A program made the position numbers and the translations under genes. Below are positions 17,832 to 26,402 of a stretch of DNA of 57,467 nt, in pieces (within the stretch, counting starts at the first letter, position 1; every line of letters starts with the position of its first letter). The stretch lies in contig JAZUGR010000028.1 of assembly GCA_045641345.1 (NCBI GenBank), forward strand, positions 1-57,467, in the 5' to 3' direction. The notes below the pieces were generated by a model that was not told the DNA's origin, did no database searches, and saw only the letters and a list, made by a program, of their open reading frames with translations. Source of the stretch: Cacconaster sp045641345. GTDB lineage: Bacteria > Bacteroidota > Bacteroidia > Bacteroidales > UBA932.

Positions 17832-18572
17832 ATGGGAAGAGCATTTGAGTTCCGCAAGGAAAGGAAGTTCAAGCGTTGGGGCCATATGGCCAAGACGTTT
17901 ACCAAAATCGGGAAGGAAATCACCATAGCCGTGAAGCAGGGCGGTCCGGACGTTACCGGCAACCCCCGCCTGAGGGCGCTCCTGCAGACGGCCCGCGGCG
18001 AGAATATGCCCAAGGAGAATATCGAAAGGGCCATCAAGCGCGCCTCCGAGAAAGACCAGGCCGATTACAAGGAAATCATCTACGAGGGTTATGCACCCCA
18101 CGGAGTGGCCATTCTTGTAGAAACGGCCACCGACAACACCAACCGCACCGTGGCCAATGTCCGCAGCTACTTCACCAAGTTCGGCGGCAACCTCGGAACC
18201 TCGGGCAGCGTGGCATTCATGTTCGACCACAAGTGCGTCTTCAAGATCAAGAAGACCGATGCCATCGACGTTGACGAGCTCGAGCTCGAACTCATCGACT
18301 TCGGGGCCGACGAAGTGTTTGTCGACGAAGTGGAGGACCAGAGCGGAAACGTAACCGAAGTCATCAACATCTACGGCGAATACACCTCGTTCAACTCAAT
18401 CCAGAAGTATATCGAGGACAAGGGCTACGAAATGATTTCGGCAGGATTCGACCGCTTCCCCAACGGTGAGATGAAAGCGCTTTCCCCCGCCGATCGCGAA
18501 GACGTCGACAAACTCCTCGAAAAACTTGAGGAAGACGACGACGTGCAGAACGTATACCACAATATGGAATAG
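17832..18572 (+). CDS. yebC: YebC/PmpR/TACO1-family protein
   Basis: The 246-residue length and the starting motif MGRAFEFRKERKFKRW are typical for the family. The conserved block GGPDVTGNPRLRALLQ and ENIERAIKRA follow. Members have been described as DNA-binding regulators, and more recently as ribosome-associated factors that help translate proline-rich stretches. Which applies here cannot be told from sequence. The gene lies between the TPR gene (2-base gap) and mce (26-base gap). Confidence 0.95.
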   Translation: MGRAFEFRKERKFKRWGHMAKTFTKIGKEITIAVKQGGPDVTGNPRLRALLQTARGENMPKENIERAIKRASEKDQADYKEIIYEGYAPHGVAILVETATDNTNRTVANVRSYFTKFGGNLGTSGSVAFMFDHKCVFKIKKTDAIDVDELELELIDFGADEVFVDEVEDQSGNVTEVINIYGEYTSFNSIQKYIEDKGYEMISAGFDRFPNGEMKALSPADREDVDKLLEKLEEDDDVQNVYHNME

Positions 18573-18598
18573 CAGTAAACAACAAATACATCAGAAAT

Positions 18599-19006
18599 AT
18601 GGAATTAACACACATCGAACACCTCGGCATCGCGGTAAAGTCGCTCGAAGAGGCAATCCCCTACTATGAAAAGGTCCTTGGACTGAAGTGCTACAACATC
18701 GAAGAAGTTGCCGACCAGAAGGTCAGGACAGCTTTCTTCAAGATCGGTCAGACCAAGATCGAGCTTCTCGAACCCACCTGCCCCGAAAGCACCATCGCAG
18801 GCTTCATCGAGAAGCGCGGCGAAGGCATCCACCACATCGCATTTGCAACCGATGACGTTGCAAAATGCCTTGCAGAGGCTGAAGAAAAGGGTATCCGCAC
18901 CATCGACAAGGCACCCCGCGGCGGCGCCGAAGGTCTCAAGATAGCCTTCCTCCATCCCAAGTCCACGATGGGCGTCCTCACCGAACTCTGTATGAAGGGC
19001 GAATAA
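18599..19006 (+). CDS. mce: Methylmalonyl-CoA epimerase
   Basis: The enzyme interconverts (R)- and (S)-methylmalonyl-CoA between the B12-dependent mutase and the decarboxylase. The 135-residue VOC-fold protein has the metal-binding His of THIEHLGIAV near the N terminus. A second half follows with EGIHHIAFATDD and the terminal Glu in GVLTELC, the usual metal ligands. The following gene, mmdA, starts 41 bases downstream. With mmdA, mmdB and mmdC it defines a succinate-to-propionate pathway. Confidence 0.96.
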   Translation: MELTHIEHLGIAVKSLEEAIPYYEKVLGLKCYNIEEVADQKVRTAFFKIGQTKIELLEPTCPESTIAGFIEKRGEGIHHIAFATDDVAKCLAEAEEKGIRTIDKAPRGGAEGLKIAFLHPKSTMGVLTELCMKGE

Positions 19007-19047
19007 TCAGAATATCATTTATTCCACATAAAATAAATCAAAATTAA

Positions 19048-20610
19048 ATGAGCCAGCAACTCGAAAAAGTAAAAGAGCTTATCGAACTTAGGGAGAAAGC
19101 TCGCATCGGTGGCGGCGACAAGGCCATCGAGAAACAGCACGCGCAGGGCAAGTACACCGCCCGCGAACGCATCAACATGCTCCTCGACGAGGGCAGCTTC
19201 GAAGAATTCGACATGTTCGTGACACATCGTTGCCACAACTTCGGAATGGAAAGCAAGTCATTCCTCGGTGACGGCGTGGTAACAGGCTACGGTACCATCG
19301 CAGGCCGTCTCGTATATGTATTCGCACAGGATTTCACCGTTATCGGAGGTTCCCTCTCCGAGACTCTTGCAATGAAGATATGCAAGGTGATGGATATGGC
19401 AATGAAGAACGGAGCCCCCATCATCGGACTCAACGACTCCGGCGGAGCCCGCATCCAGGAGGGCGTCAACGCTCTTGCAGGATATGCCGAGATTTTCGAG
19501 CGCAACATCCTCGCATCGGGTGTGGTTCCCCAGATCTCCGCAATCCTCGGCCCTTGCGCAGGCGGTGCAGTTTACTCTCCCGCCCTTACCGACTTCACCA
19601 TAATGACCGAAGGAACCAGCTATATGTTCCTCACAGGTCCTGCGGTAGTGAAACAGGTGCTCGGTGAAGACGTTACCCAGGAGCAGCTCGGCGGCGCCTC
19701 GGTACACGCTTCAAAGAGCGGCGTCGCACACTTTGCGGTTCCCAACGAGGACGAAGCCATCGCAACCATCCGCGATCTTATGAGCTATCTTCCCCAGAAC
19801 AATATGGAAGAGCCCAACTTCCTCCCCACCAACGACCCTATCGACCGTCTCGAGGACTCTCTCAACGAAATAATCCCCGACAGCCCCAACGCTCCTTATG
19901 ATATGTACGAGGTGATCGGCGCCATCGTCGATGACGGCAAGTTCCTCGAAGTCCACAAGGACTATGCAAAGAACATCATCGTGGGCTTCGCCCGCTTCGG
20001 CGGCACCGCAGTCGGCATCGTTGCCAACCAGCCCAAGGTCATCGCAGGTGTGCTCGACATCAACTCCTCACGCAAGGGTGCGCGTTTCGTACGTTTCTGC
20101 GACGCATTCAACATTCCTATCGTAACCCTCGTTGACGTGCCCGGCTTCCTTCCCGGCACACAGCAGGAGTACGGCGCTGTCATCCTTCACGGTGCAAAGC
20201 TTCTCTACCCATACGGCGAGGCCACCGTTCCCAAGGTTACGGTATCGCTCCGCAAGTCATACGGCGGAAGCCACATCGTGATGAGCTGCAAGCAGCTGCG
20301 CGGCGACATCAACTACGCTTGGCCTACAGCCAACATCGCAGTCATGGGTGCCGACGGTGCAGTTTCAGTGCTCTACGCAAAGGATCTCAAGGCAGTCGAG
20401 GACCCCGCCAAGAAGGCAGAGCTTGCAGATGCCAAGAAGAAGGAATACAACGACCTCTTCTGCAACCCTTACAATGCTGCCAAGTACGGTTACATCGACG
20501 ACGTAATCGAACCCCGCAACACCCGTTTCCGCATCATCCGCGCCCTTGAGCAGCTGGCCAACAAGAAGGTGACCAACCCTGCCAAGAAGCACGACAACCT
20601 CCCTCTCTAA
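19048..20610 (+). CDS. mmdA: Methylmalonyl-CoA decarboxylase alpha subunit (carboxyltransferase)
   Basis: The 520-residue protein belongs to the acyl-CoA carboxyltransferase family. It moves CO2 from methylmalonyl-CoA to the biotin of the carrier subunit, yielding propionyl-CoA. Both crotonase-like halves are present. The acyl-CoA oxyanion motif NDSGGARIQEGV and GPCAGGAVYSPALTDF are in the first half, and the biotin-side motif VDVPGFLPGTQQE and GGSHIVMSCKQ in the second. Propionyl-CoA carboxylase beta subunits look similar. The adjacent sodium-pump beta subunit, OadG-like subunit and mce, and the lack of a biotin carboxylase gene, point to the decarboxylase. Confidence 0.94.
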   Translation: MSQQLEKVKELIELREKARIGGGDKAIEKQHAQGKYTARERINMLLDEGSFEEFDMFVTHRCHNFGMESKSFLGDGVVTGYGTIAGRLVYVFAQDFTVIGGSLSETLAMKICKVMDMAMKNGAPIIGLNDSGGARIQEGVNALAGYAEIFERNILASGVVPQISAILGPCAGGAVYSPALTDFTIMTEGTSYMFLTGPAVVKQVLGEDVTQEQLGGASVHASKSGVAHFAVPNEDEAIATIRDLMSYLPQNNMEEPNFLPTNDPIDRLEDSLNEIIPDSPNAPYDMYEVIGAIVDDGKFLEVHKDYAKNIIVGFARFGGTAVGIVANQPKVIAGVLDINSSRKGARFVRFCDAFNIPIVTLVDVPGFLPGTQQEYGAVILHGAKLLYPYGEATVPKVTVSLRKSYGGSHIVMSCKQLRGDINYAWPTANIAVMGADGAVSVLYAKDLKAVEDPAKKAELADAKKKEYNDLFCNPYNAAKYGYIDDVIEPRNTRFRIIRALEQLANKKVTNPAKKHDNLPL

Positions 20611-20629
20611 TCAAAAACTGACAATCCAA

Positions 20630-21571
20630 ATGAAAAAAGTAAAAATCCTTTTGACGGTTGTCGGTTTGGCACTTGCCGTAGCTGCGAACGCTCAGAGCCA
20701 GGGTCAGATGCGTCTCAACGAGTACCTCGTCATCAACACGAGCGACTTCCAGGACGACTTCGGACAGCACAACGCCTGGTTCGAGATCTTCAATGCTTCG
20801 TACGGCACTGTCGACATCGGAGGATGCTATCTTTCGGATGATCCTGACAACCTCAAGAAATATGCAATCCCGGGCGGAGATGTCCTCACGGCCATCCCTC
20901 CCCGCCAGCACATCCTCTTCTGGGCTGACAACCAGCCTTTCAGAGGTACATTCCACGTGAACTTCGACCTTGCCAACGCAAAGGAAATCATCTTCACCAA
21001 GGGTGACGGCAAGTCCATCATCGACCGCATCGTCATCAAGCCCCAGATGAAGGACTCCGCAATGGCCAACAAATCAGTCGGCCGTGTAATGGACGGCGAG
21101 GGCTCCATCACAGGTGACGGAGAAGGATGGGAAATAATGCCCCAGACATCTCCCAGTACCAACAACGCTCTCATCGACAAGGCTGCAAAGCCCGAAAGAA
21201 TGAAGACTATGGACCCTTACGGATGGATTATGGCACTCACTGCAATGTCAGTGGTGTTCCTCGCCCTCATCATCCTCTACTTCCTCTTCAAGACCGTCGG
21301 CAACATCAATATCAAAGCCGGCCAGAAGAAAGAAGCCAAGGCTGCAGCCGCTGCCAACAAGCCCGTTGTCGCAGCAAGCACCTACGGAGAGACTTCGGCT
21401 GAAACCTATGCAGCCATCGCCACCGCCCTTCACCTCTATATGGTTGAAGAAGAGGCTCACGACGACGAAAGCCTCGTAGTGACGATGAATCCCGTTGACC
21501 GTCACTACACCCCTTGGAGCACACACATTCAGGGATTCCGTCAGACTCCTACAGTCATCAAAAAGAAGTAA
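20630..21571 (+). CDS. OadG-like decarboxylase gamma/delta subunit with an N-terminal lamin-tail domain
   Basis: The 313-residue protein has a signal peptide (ending ANAQ). A domain of about 130 residues follows that reads as a lamin-tail (LTD, Ig-like) fold (RLNEYLVINTSDF, WFEIFNAS, VDIGGCYLSDD, IPPRQHILFWAD). Next come a single membrane helix (about 203-224, WIMALTAMSVVFLALIILYFLF) and a cytoplasmic Ala/Lys-rich tail. The helix-plus-tail part resembles OadG/MmdD, the small subunit that holds the sodium-pumping decarboxylase together. The LTD would sit in the periplasm. Ordinary OadG is under 100 residues, so this is a fusion. Position between mmdA and mmdC supports the role. Confidence 0.82.
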   Translation: MKKVKILLTVVGLALAVAANAQSQGQMRLNEYLVINTSDFQDDFGQHNAWFEIFNASYGTVDIGGCYLSDDPDNLKKYAIPGGDVLTAIPPRQHILFWADNQPFRGTFHVNFDLANAKEIIFTKGDGKSIIDRIVIKPQMKDSAMANKSVGRVMDGEGSITGDGEGWEIMPQTSPSTNNALIDKAAKPERMKTMDPYGWIMALTAMSVVFLALIILYFLFKTVGNINIKAGQKKEAKAAAAANKPVVAASTYGETSAETYAAIATALHLYMVEEEAHDDESLVVTMNPVDRHYTPWSTHIQGFRQTPTVIKKK

Positions 21572-21592
21572 TTTCCTTAACGAACAAACAAA

Positions 21593-22033
21593 ATGAAAGA
21601 ATACAAAATCAAAATCAACGGTAATGACTACAACGTCGCAATCGACGAGGTTGAAGAAGCTACCGCAAAAGTCGAGGTAAACGGTACTCCCTTCACTGTA
21701 GAGTTCGAGAAGCCCGTAACCAAGAAAAAGGCAGTTGCACCTGTTGCACGTCCCGTAGCAGCAGCTCCCGCAGCTCCTGCAGCACAGGTAAGCAAACCCG
21801 CAGCAGTCGCTCCCGCAGGTGGAAACAAAGTGAATTCACCTCTTCCGGGCGTTGTGCTCAATATCAACGTGCGTGAAGGTGACGCAGTGAAGAAAGGCCA
21901 GTGCGTTCTCGTTCTCGAGGCTATGAAGATGGAAAACAACATCGAGGCACCTTGCGACGGTACAGTTAAACAGATTCTCGTTCAGAAGGGAGATTCAGTG
22001 CTTGAAGGCGCTCCCCTTGTAGTGATAGCATAA
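21593..22033 (+). CDS. mmdC: Biotin carrier subunit of methylmalonyl-CoA decarboxylase
   Basis: The 146-residue protein has an N-terminal beta region, an Ala/Pro/Val-rich flexible linker (about 45-78) and a C-terminal biotinyl domain with the attachment motif EAMKMEN (Lys112). The swinging biotin carries CO2 from the carboxyltransferase MmdA to the membrane pump MmdB. It is 21 bases after the OadG-like gene and 7 bases before mmdB. Confidence 0.96.
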   Translation: MKEYKIKINGNDYNVAIDEVEEATAKVEVNGTPFTVEFEKPVTKKKAVAPVARPVAAAPAAPAAQVSKPAAVAPAGGNKVNSPLPGVVLNINVREGDAVKKGQCVLVLEAMKMENNIEAPCDGTVKQILVQKGDSVLEGAPLVVIA

Positions 22034-22040
22034 TTACAGT

Positions 22041-23183
22041 ATGGAAAACATTCTCGCCAACCTCCAGCAGTTCTGGGCATATACCGGCTTCGCAAATTGC
22101 AACAGCCAGTATCTGATTATGATCTGCTTCGGTCTGATCTTCCTCTACCTCGGAATCAAGAAAGAATGGGAGCCTATGCTCCTCGTGCCTATCGGATTCG
22201 GTATCCTCATCGGCAACATTCCCTTGTTCCAGGGCCTGAAGGTCAGCGTGTATGAGGAGGGCTCGGTGCTCAACATCCTCTATCAGGGTGTGAAGCAGGG
22301 CTTCTATCCTCCTTTGATCTTCCTCGGCATCGGTGCGATGACCGACTTCTCCGCACTTATCTCGAACCCTAAGCTGCTCCTCATCGGTGCTGCCGCACAG
22401 TTCGGTATCTTCGGTGCCTATGCCATTTCACTTGCATTCGGTTTCGATGCCGCCCAGGCAGGTGCGATCGGAATCATCGGCGGTGCCGACGGTCCTACCG
22501 CAATCTTCCTTTCCTCACGTCTGGCTCCCGATATGATGGGTGCAATCGCCGTATCGGCATACTCATATATGGCGCTGGTTCCCGTGATCCAGCCCCCTAT
22601 TATGAAGCTGCTCACCACCAAGAAGGAACGCCTCATCCGTATGAAACCGCCCAGAGCCGTATCACCGGTTGAGAAGAAGCTCTTCCCTATCATCGGATTC
22701 CTCCTCACGGCATTCATCGTGCCTTCGGGTATTCCTCTGCTCGGTATGCTCTTCTTCGGCAACCTCATCAAGGAATCAGGTGTCACCAAGCGTCTTGCCA
22801 ACACTGCAAGCGGTCCGCTGATCGATATCGTCACAATCCTCATCGGTATTACCGTAGGCGCTTCGACACAGGCAGACCAGTTCCTGCAGATCCGTTCAAT
22901 CTGGATCTTCGTGATAGGTGCCTGCTCATTCGTAATCGCTACCTTCTGCGGAGTTCTCTTCGTGAAGATTTTCAACCTTATCCTCAAGGAAGGCAACAAG
23001 ATCAACCCGCTTATCGGTAACGCAGGTGTATCGGCAGTGCCCGATGCAGCGCGCGTATCGAACAACGTAGGTCGTGAATTCGACCCTACCAACTACCTTA
23101 TGATGCACGCTATGGGTCCCAACGTGGCCGGCGTCATCGGTTCGGCAGTTGCAGCAGGTATGCTCCTCGGCTTCCTCGGATAG
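22041..23183 (+). CDS. mmdB: Sodium-pumping decarboxylase beta subunit
   Basis: The 380-residue polytopic membrane protein decarboxylates carboxybiotin and exports Na+. The OadB/MmdB family motifs are present: GGADGPTAIFLSS with the essential Asp in the central membrane region, and the C-terminal NAGVSAVPDAARVSN and GPNVAGVIGSAVAAG segments. About ten hydrophobic spans can be counted. It is the last gene of the operon and is followed by a strong intrinsic terminator. Confidence 0.96.
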   Translation: MENILANLQQFWAYTGFANCNSQYLIMICFGLIFLYLGIKKEWEPMLLVPIGFGILIGNIPLFQGLKVSVYEEGSVLNILYQGVKQGFYPPLIFLGIGAMTDFSALISNPKLLLIGAAAQFGIFGAYAISLAFGFDAAQAGAIGIIGGADGPTAIFLSSRLAPDMMGAIAVSAYSYMALVPVIQPPIMKLLTTKKERLIRMKPPRAVSPVEKKLFPIIGFLLTAFIVPSGIPLLGMLFFGNLIKESGVTKRLANTASGPLIDIVTILIGITVGASTQADQFLQIRSIWIFVIGACSFVIATFCGVLFVKIFNLILKEGNKINPLIGNAGVSAVPDAARVSNNVGREFDPTNYLMMHAMGPNVAGVIGSAVAAGMLLGFLG

Positions 23184-23201
23184 ACTTCAGCACCATGATT
23201 G

Positions 23202-23232
23202 AAAAGGACGGCTTTTACGGCCGTCCTTTTTT
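23202..23232 (+). terminator. Rho-independent terminator after mmdB
   Basis: An 11-bp stem (AAAAGGACGGC / GCCGTCCTTTT) with a 7-nt loop (TTTTACG) is followed by further T residues. It ends the decarboxylase operon 18 bases after the mmdB stop. Confidence 0.92.
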
Positions 23233-23249
23233 GATTCCCTTTTTTTTCG

Positions 23250-23257
23250 TACTTTTG
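23250..23257 (+). promoter_or_regulatory. Promoter -7 box for the ABC importer operon
   Basis: TACTTTTG matches TAnnTTTG and lies 29 nt before the ATG. The nearest upstream TTTG is only 16 nt away, shorter than usual. No cobalamin riboswitch fits in the 100-base gap, and no Fur-like operator is obvious. Confidence 0.5.
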
Positions 23258-23286
23258 AGGACTGTCGAATACACTCGGGACAGCCG

Positions 23287-24453
23287 ATGAAACCGCCCAC
23301 CATATTCAATTGCCTGCGTCTTTGTGCGCTTGCCGTCTTCCTGCTCTGTTCGTGTGCAGGCGGAGGGTCTGGCAGCAAGGAGGCGGCATTACCTGCCGGG
23401 AGTCTCCGCTTCGCCCGTGGGCTTTCCATCTCCCGCCACAATGGCTACACAGCAGTGACCCTGCGCGACCCGTGGGATACCCTGCACCGGAGGCAGTGCT
23501 ATATATTGGTGGAGCGCGGAGCCGCCACCCCTGATTCCATTCCCGAAGGCACCGTGATACGGGTACCTGTCGAAAGGGTCGTTTCATACACGTCAGTGCA
23601 TTCGGCGCTCATCGGGCAGTTGGACTGCGCCGACAGGCTGTGCGGCGTATGCGAGCCGCAGTACATCACCTCCCCCCTGCTTCTCTCCCGCATAAGGGAT
23701 GGCCGCATCGCCGATCTGGGTCGGGCCACTTCGCCCGATGTCGAAAGGATCGTCGATCTGGAGGCGGATGCGATAATCGTGTCGCCCTATCAGAACAGCG
23801 GCTACGGAGCAGCCGAAAAGCTCGGTATTCCCATAATAGAGGCATCCGACTATATGGAAAGCCACCCCCTCGGGCGTACGGAGTGGATACGCTTCTTCGG
23901 TCTGCTGCTGGGGAAGGAGGCTGAGGCGGATTCCATCTTCAATGCCACGGCAAGCCGCTATGAGGAGCTCAAAGACCTGGCCGCCACCTCAGCCACGAGG
24001 CCGACGGTTCTTCTCGAGCGTAAATATGGCTCCGCCTGGCTGGCGCCGTCCGGCAGCAGTTATGTGGGGCTCCTGCACGAGGATGCCGGGGCCGACTATA
24101 TCTTCAAGGGCTGCACGACCGGGGAGATCACGCCTCTCTCGCCTGAAACAGTGCTCGACGAGGCCTGCAACGCTGATTTCTGGCTGTTCAAGTACAGTTC
24201 CGAACGTCTCTTCAGCTATCACGACCTGGAAGAAGAATATCCGCAGTACGCGCAGTTCGATGCCTTCAGAAATGGCAACGTTTATGTATGCAACACCTTG
24301 AAGACGACTTACTACGACGACATAACCCTGCATCCCGACCTGATTCTGGAAGATCTCATCGCACTGTATCATCCCGACCTTCTTCCATCACATACCTTCA
24401 GATACTATTTCCCGTTGTCAGGAGGCGGGCCGAGGGGCAATGAAAAGCAATAG
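23287..24453 (+). CDS. ABC transporter substrate-binding lipoprotein (iron/haem/B12 class)
   Basis: The 388-residue protein has a lipoprotein signal (LLCSCAGG, Cys23) and the class III binding-protein fold of FhuD/BtuF/HmuT proteins. Two lobes flank a long helix, with the conserved region VERIVDLEADAIIVSP and the later LSPETVLDEACNADFWLF. Its metallo-ligand cannot be named from sequence. The stop overlaps the permease start by 14 bases, so the genes are coupled. Family members deliver ferric siderophores, haem or cobalamin to the permease. Confidence 0.9.
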   Translation: MKPPTIFNCLRLCALAVFLLCSCAGGGSGSKEAALPAGSLRFARGLSISRHNGYTAVTLRDPWDTLHRRQCYILVERGAATPDSIPEGTVIRVPVERVVSYTSVHSALIGQLDCADRLCGVCEPQYITSPLLLSRIRDGRIADLGRATSPDVERIVDLEADAIIVSPYQNSGYGAAEKLGIPIIEASDYMESHPLGRTEWIRFFGLLLGKEAEADSIFNATASRYEELKDLAATSATRPTVLLERKYGSAWLAPSGSSYVGLLHEDAGADYIFKGCTTGEITPLSPETVLDEACNADFWLFKYSSERLFSYHDLEEEYPQYAQFDAFRNGNVYVCNTLKTTYYDDITLHPDLILEDLIALYHPDLLPSHTFRYYFPLSGGGPRGNEKQ

Positions 24454-25450
24454 GACCACAGCCACCGCCCTTGCAGCGATGGGCGTTGCAGCGCTTGCGC
24501 TGTTCGCCCTCAATCTGATCCACGGAGCAGTGCACATACCGCTTAAGGATGTCCTGAGTATATTGGGAGGCCATTTCGAGGGGCGCTCCACGTGGTCTCA
24601 GATAATACTCCAGTCGCGTCTTCCGCAGGCCGTGACGGCTTGTCTGGCAGGAGCCTCCCTGGCTGTGAGCGGTCTGATGCTCCAGACGTTGTTCAGGAAT
24701 CCGCTGGCTGGCCCGTCGATCCTCGGCATAAGCGACGGAGCCAATCTCGGGGTGGCGCTGGCAATGATATATTTCTCGGCAAAGGCGTATCTGTCGATAA
24801 TCCTGGCGGCCTTCGCGGGTGCAGTGGCGGTTCTGGCAATCATAATATGGTTCTCGCGCAAGGTCAAAAGCAACGTTATGCTGCTCATAATAGGAATGAT
24901 GGTGGGGTTTCTGGTCTCGTCGGTCATATCCATCCTCAACTATTACGCCTCGGCCGACAAGGTACACCGGTTCGTGATGTGGGGGATGGGGGATTTCAGC
25001 GGGGTGTCGGCAGGCAAGCTCCCTTGGTTTGCTGCATTCGCCACGGCGGGTCTTATCGCCAGCCTCCTTATGGTAAAGCCGCTGAACGCCCTTCTCCTTG
25101 GAGAGGATTATGCCAGAAATCTCGGCATAAGGGTACAGCGCACCCGGCTCGCCATTCTGGTCTGCACGGGGATGCTTACAGCGGCCGCCACGGCTTTCTG
25201 CGGTCCCATCTCGTTCATCGGACTGGCCGTGCCCCATATGGCGAGGCTCTCCCTGGGGTCGTCGAACCACAAGGGCCTGGTCCCTGTGACCATCCTTGCA
25301 GGGGCCTGTACGGCATTGTTGTGCAATCTTCTGACCATCGTGCCCGGAAGCAGTCTCGTGCTGCCGCTTAATGCCATAACTCCGCTTGTCGGAGCTCCCG
25401 TGATATTGTATGTAATAATGAGCCGCCGCAACACCGGCTATTTCAACTGA
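24440..25450 (+). CDS. FecCD/BtuC-family ABC permease
   Basis: The 336-residue protein has about nine to ten membrane helices and the FecCD landmarks SRLPQAVTACLAGASLAVSG, FRNPLAGPSILGISDGA and FCGPISFIGLAVPHMARL near the C terminus, which contacts the ATPase. It forms the homodimeric inner-membrane channel of the importer. The start lies inside the binding-protein gene, and its stop shares a base with the ATPase start (TGATG). Confidence 0.95.
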   Translation: MKSNRTTATALAAMGVAALALFALNLIHGAVHIPLKDVLSILGGHFEGRSTWSQIILQSRLPQAVTACLAGASLAVSGLMLQTLFRNPLAGPSILGISDGANLGVALAMIYFSAKAYLSIILAAFAGAVAVLAIIIWFSRKVKSNVMLLIIGMMVGFLVSSVISILNYYASADKVHRFVMWGMGDFSGVSAGKLPWFAAFATAGLIASLLMVKPLNALLLGEDYARNLGIRVQRTRLAILVCTGMLTAAATAFCGPISFIGLAVPHMARLSLGSSNHKGLVPVTILAGACTALLCNLLTIVPGSSLVLPLNAITPLVGAPVILYVIMSRRNTGYFN

Positions 25451-26235
25451 TGGACGTCATTCTCGCGCATAATCTTTCGATAGGGTACCATCTGCCGAAG
25501 GGCCGCGTCAAAACGGTCCACAGCAGTCTTGACGTGGCATTGAAAGAGGGCACGCTGACCTGTCTGATGGGGCTTAACGGGGCCGGGAAGTCAACTCTCC
25601 TCAAGACTCTCTGCGGGTTGTTGCCTCCTCTCAGGGGAGAGGTCCTGGTTTACGGCCGGAAGCTGGATGCTTATGGCGCCCACGAGCTTTCGAGGGTAAT
25701 CGGGGTGGTTCTTACCGGCAGCGGCAACGTTTCGGGGATGACGGTAAGGGAGCTTGTTTCGATTGGCAGGTACCCTCATACGGGGTTCTTCGGTCGTTTG
25801 AGGGAGAGCGACGAGGTCGTTGTCAGGGATGCGGCCGCCTCGGTTGGGCTTCTGTCCAAGCTTGAGTGCAATATCTCGGAGTTGAGCGACGGTGAGCGGC
25901 AGAAGGCATTCATTGCCAAGGTCCTTGCCCAGGAGTGTCCGGTAATGGTTCTTGACGAGCCTACGGCGTTTCTCGACGTAACCAGCCGTATAGAGGTATT
26001 GGCTCTGCTGAGGCGTCTGGCCGCGGAGCAGGGCAAGTCGATATTGCTTTCCACTCACGATCTCGACAGTGCGCTTCAGATGGCCGGGGAGTTGTGGCTT
26101 CAGGAGCCGGGCAGGGAGATGTTGTGCGGTAGTCCGCAGCAGATGGTTTCCGGCGGCGCGCTCGAGAGGTTTTTCTGTCGCGAAGCCACCCGTTTCGATT
26201 CCTCCTCATGCCGCATAGTTCCCGCCGTGAAATGA
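25450..26235 (+). CDS. ABC transporter ATPase of the iron/B12-type importer
   Basis: The 261-residue protein has Walker A GLNGAGKST (41-49), a Q-loop region, the signature ELSDGERQK (an LSDGE variant of LSGGQ), Walker B VMVLDEPTAFLDV and the switch His in STHDLD. It powers the importer with the preceding permease. GTG/TTG codon richness and fewer C-ending codons than upstream genes are noticeable from about 25500 onward. This fits the start of a compositional change towards the AT-rich islet. Confidence 0.95.
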   Translation: MDVILAHNLSIGYHLPKGRVKTVHSSLDVALKEGTLTCLMGLNGAGKSTLLKTLCGLLPPLRGEVLVYGRKLDAYGAHELSRVIGVVLTGSGNVSGMTVRELVSIGRYPHTGFFGRLRESDEVVVRDAAASVGLLSKLECNISELSDGERQKAFIAKVLAQECPVMVLDEPTAFLDVTSRIEVLALLRRLAAEQGKSILLSTHDLDSALQMAGELWLQEPGREMLCGSPQQMVSGGALERFFCREATRFDSSSCRIVPAVK

Positions 26236-26307
26236 CGGGCGCGGATGTCATTGAGGGCATCCTGGAAAACAAAATATACGTCTTGGGAGGCTCTCAATAA
26301 CGCGGGG

Positions 26308-26338
26308 CTCGTCTTTCTTCCCGCTGCGGGCAGGCGAG
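26308..26338 (+). terminator. Imperfect hairpin after the ABC operon
   Basis: CTCGTCT pairs with AGGCGAG (one G-U), with an inner CCCG/CGGG stem. It is followed by A6T4 rather than a direct T run, so terminator activity is uncertain. It lies between the importer operon and the next promoter. Confidence 0.4.
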
Positions 26339-26346
26339 GAAAAAAT

Positions 26347-26377
26347 TTTGGCCTCTAATGGAATAATAGTATCTTTG
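26347..26377 (+). promoter_or_regulatory. Promoter of the lipase-like gene
   Basis: TTTG (26347-26350), 19 nt, TATCTTTG (26370-26377): a full match to the Bacteroidetes primary promoter. The ATG follows 25 nt later. Confidence 0.75.
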
Positions 26378-26402
26378 AAGATTATTTAAAATCATAAAAA
26401 TT

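Noticed and set aside
23184..23286. Cobalamin riboswitch before the ABC importer
   Set aside because: The gap is about 100 bases, mostly terminator and promoter, with no room for the conserved B12-box fold.
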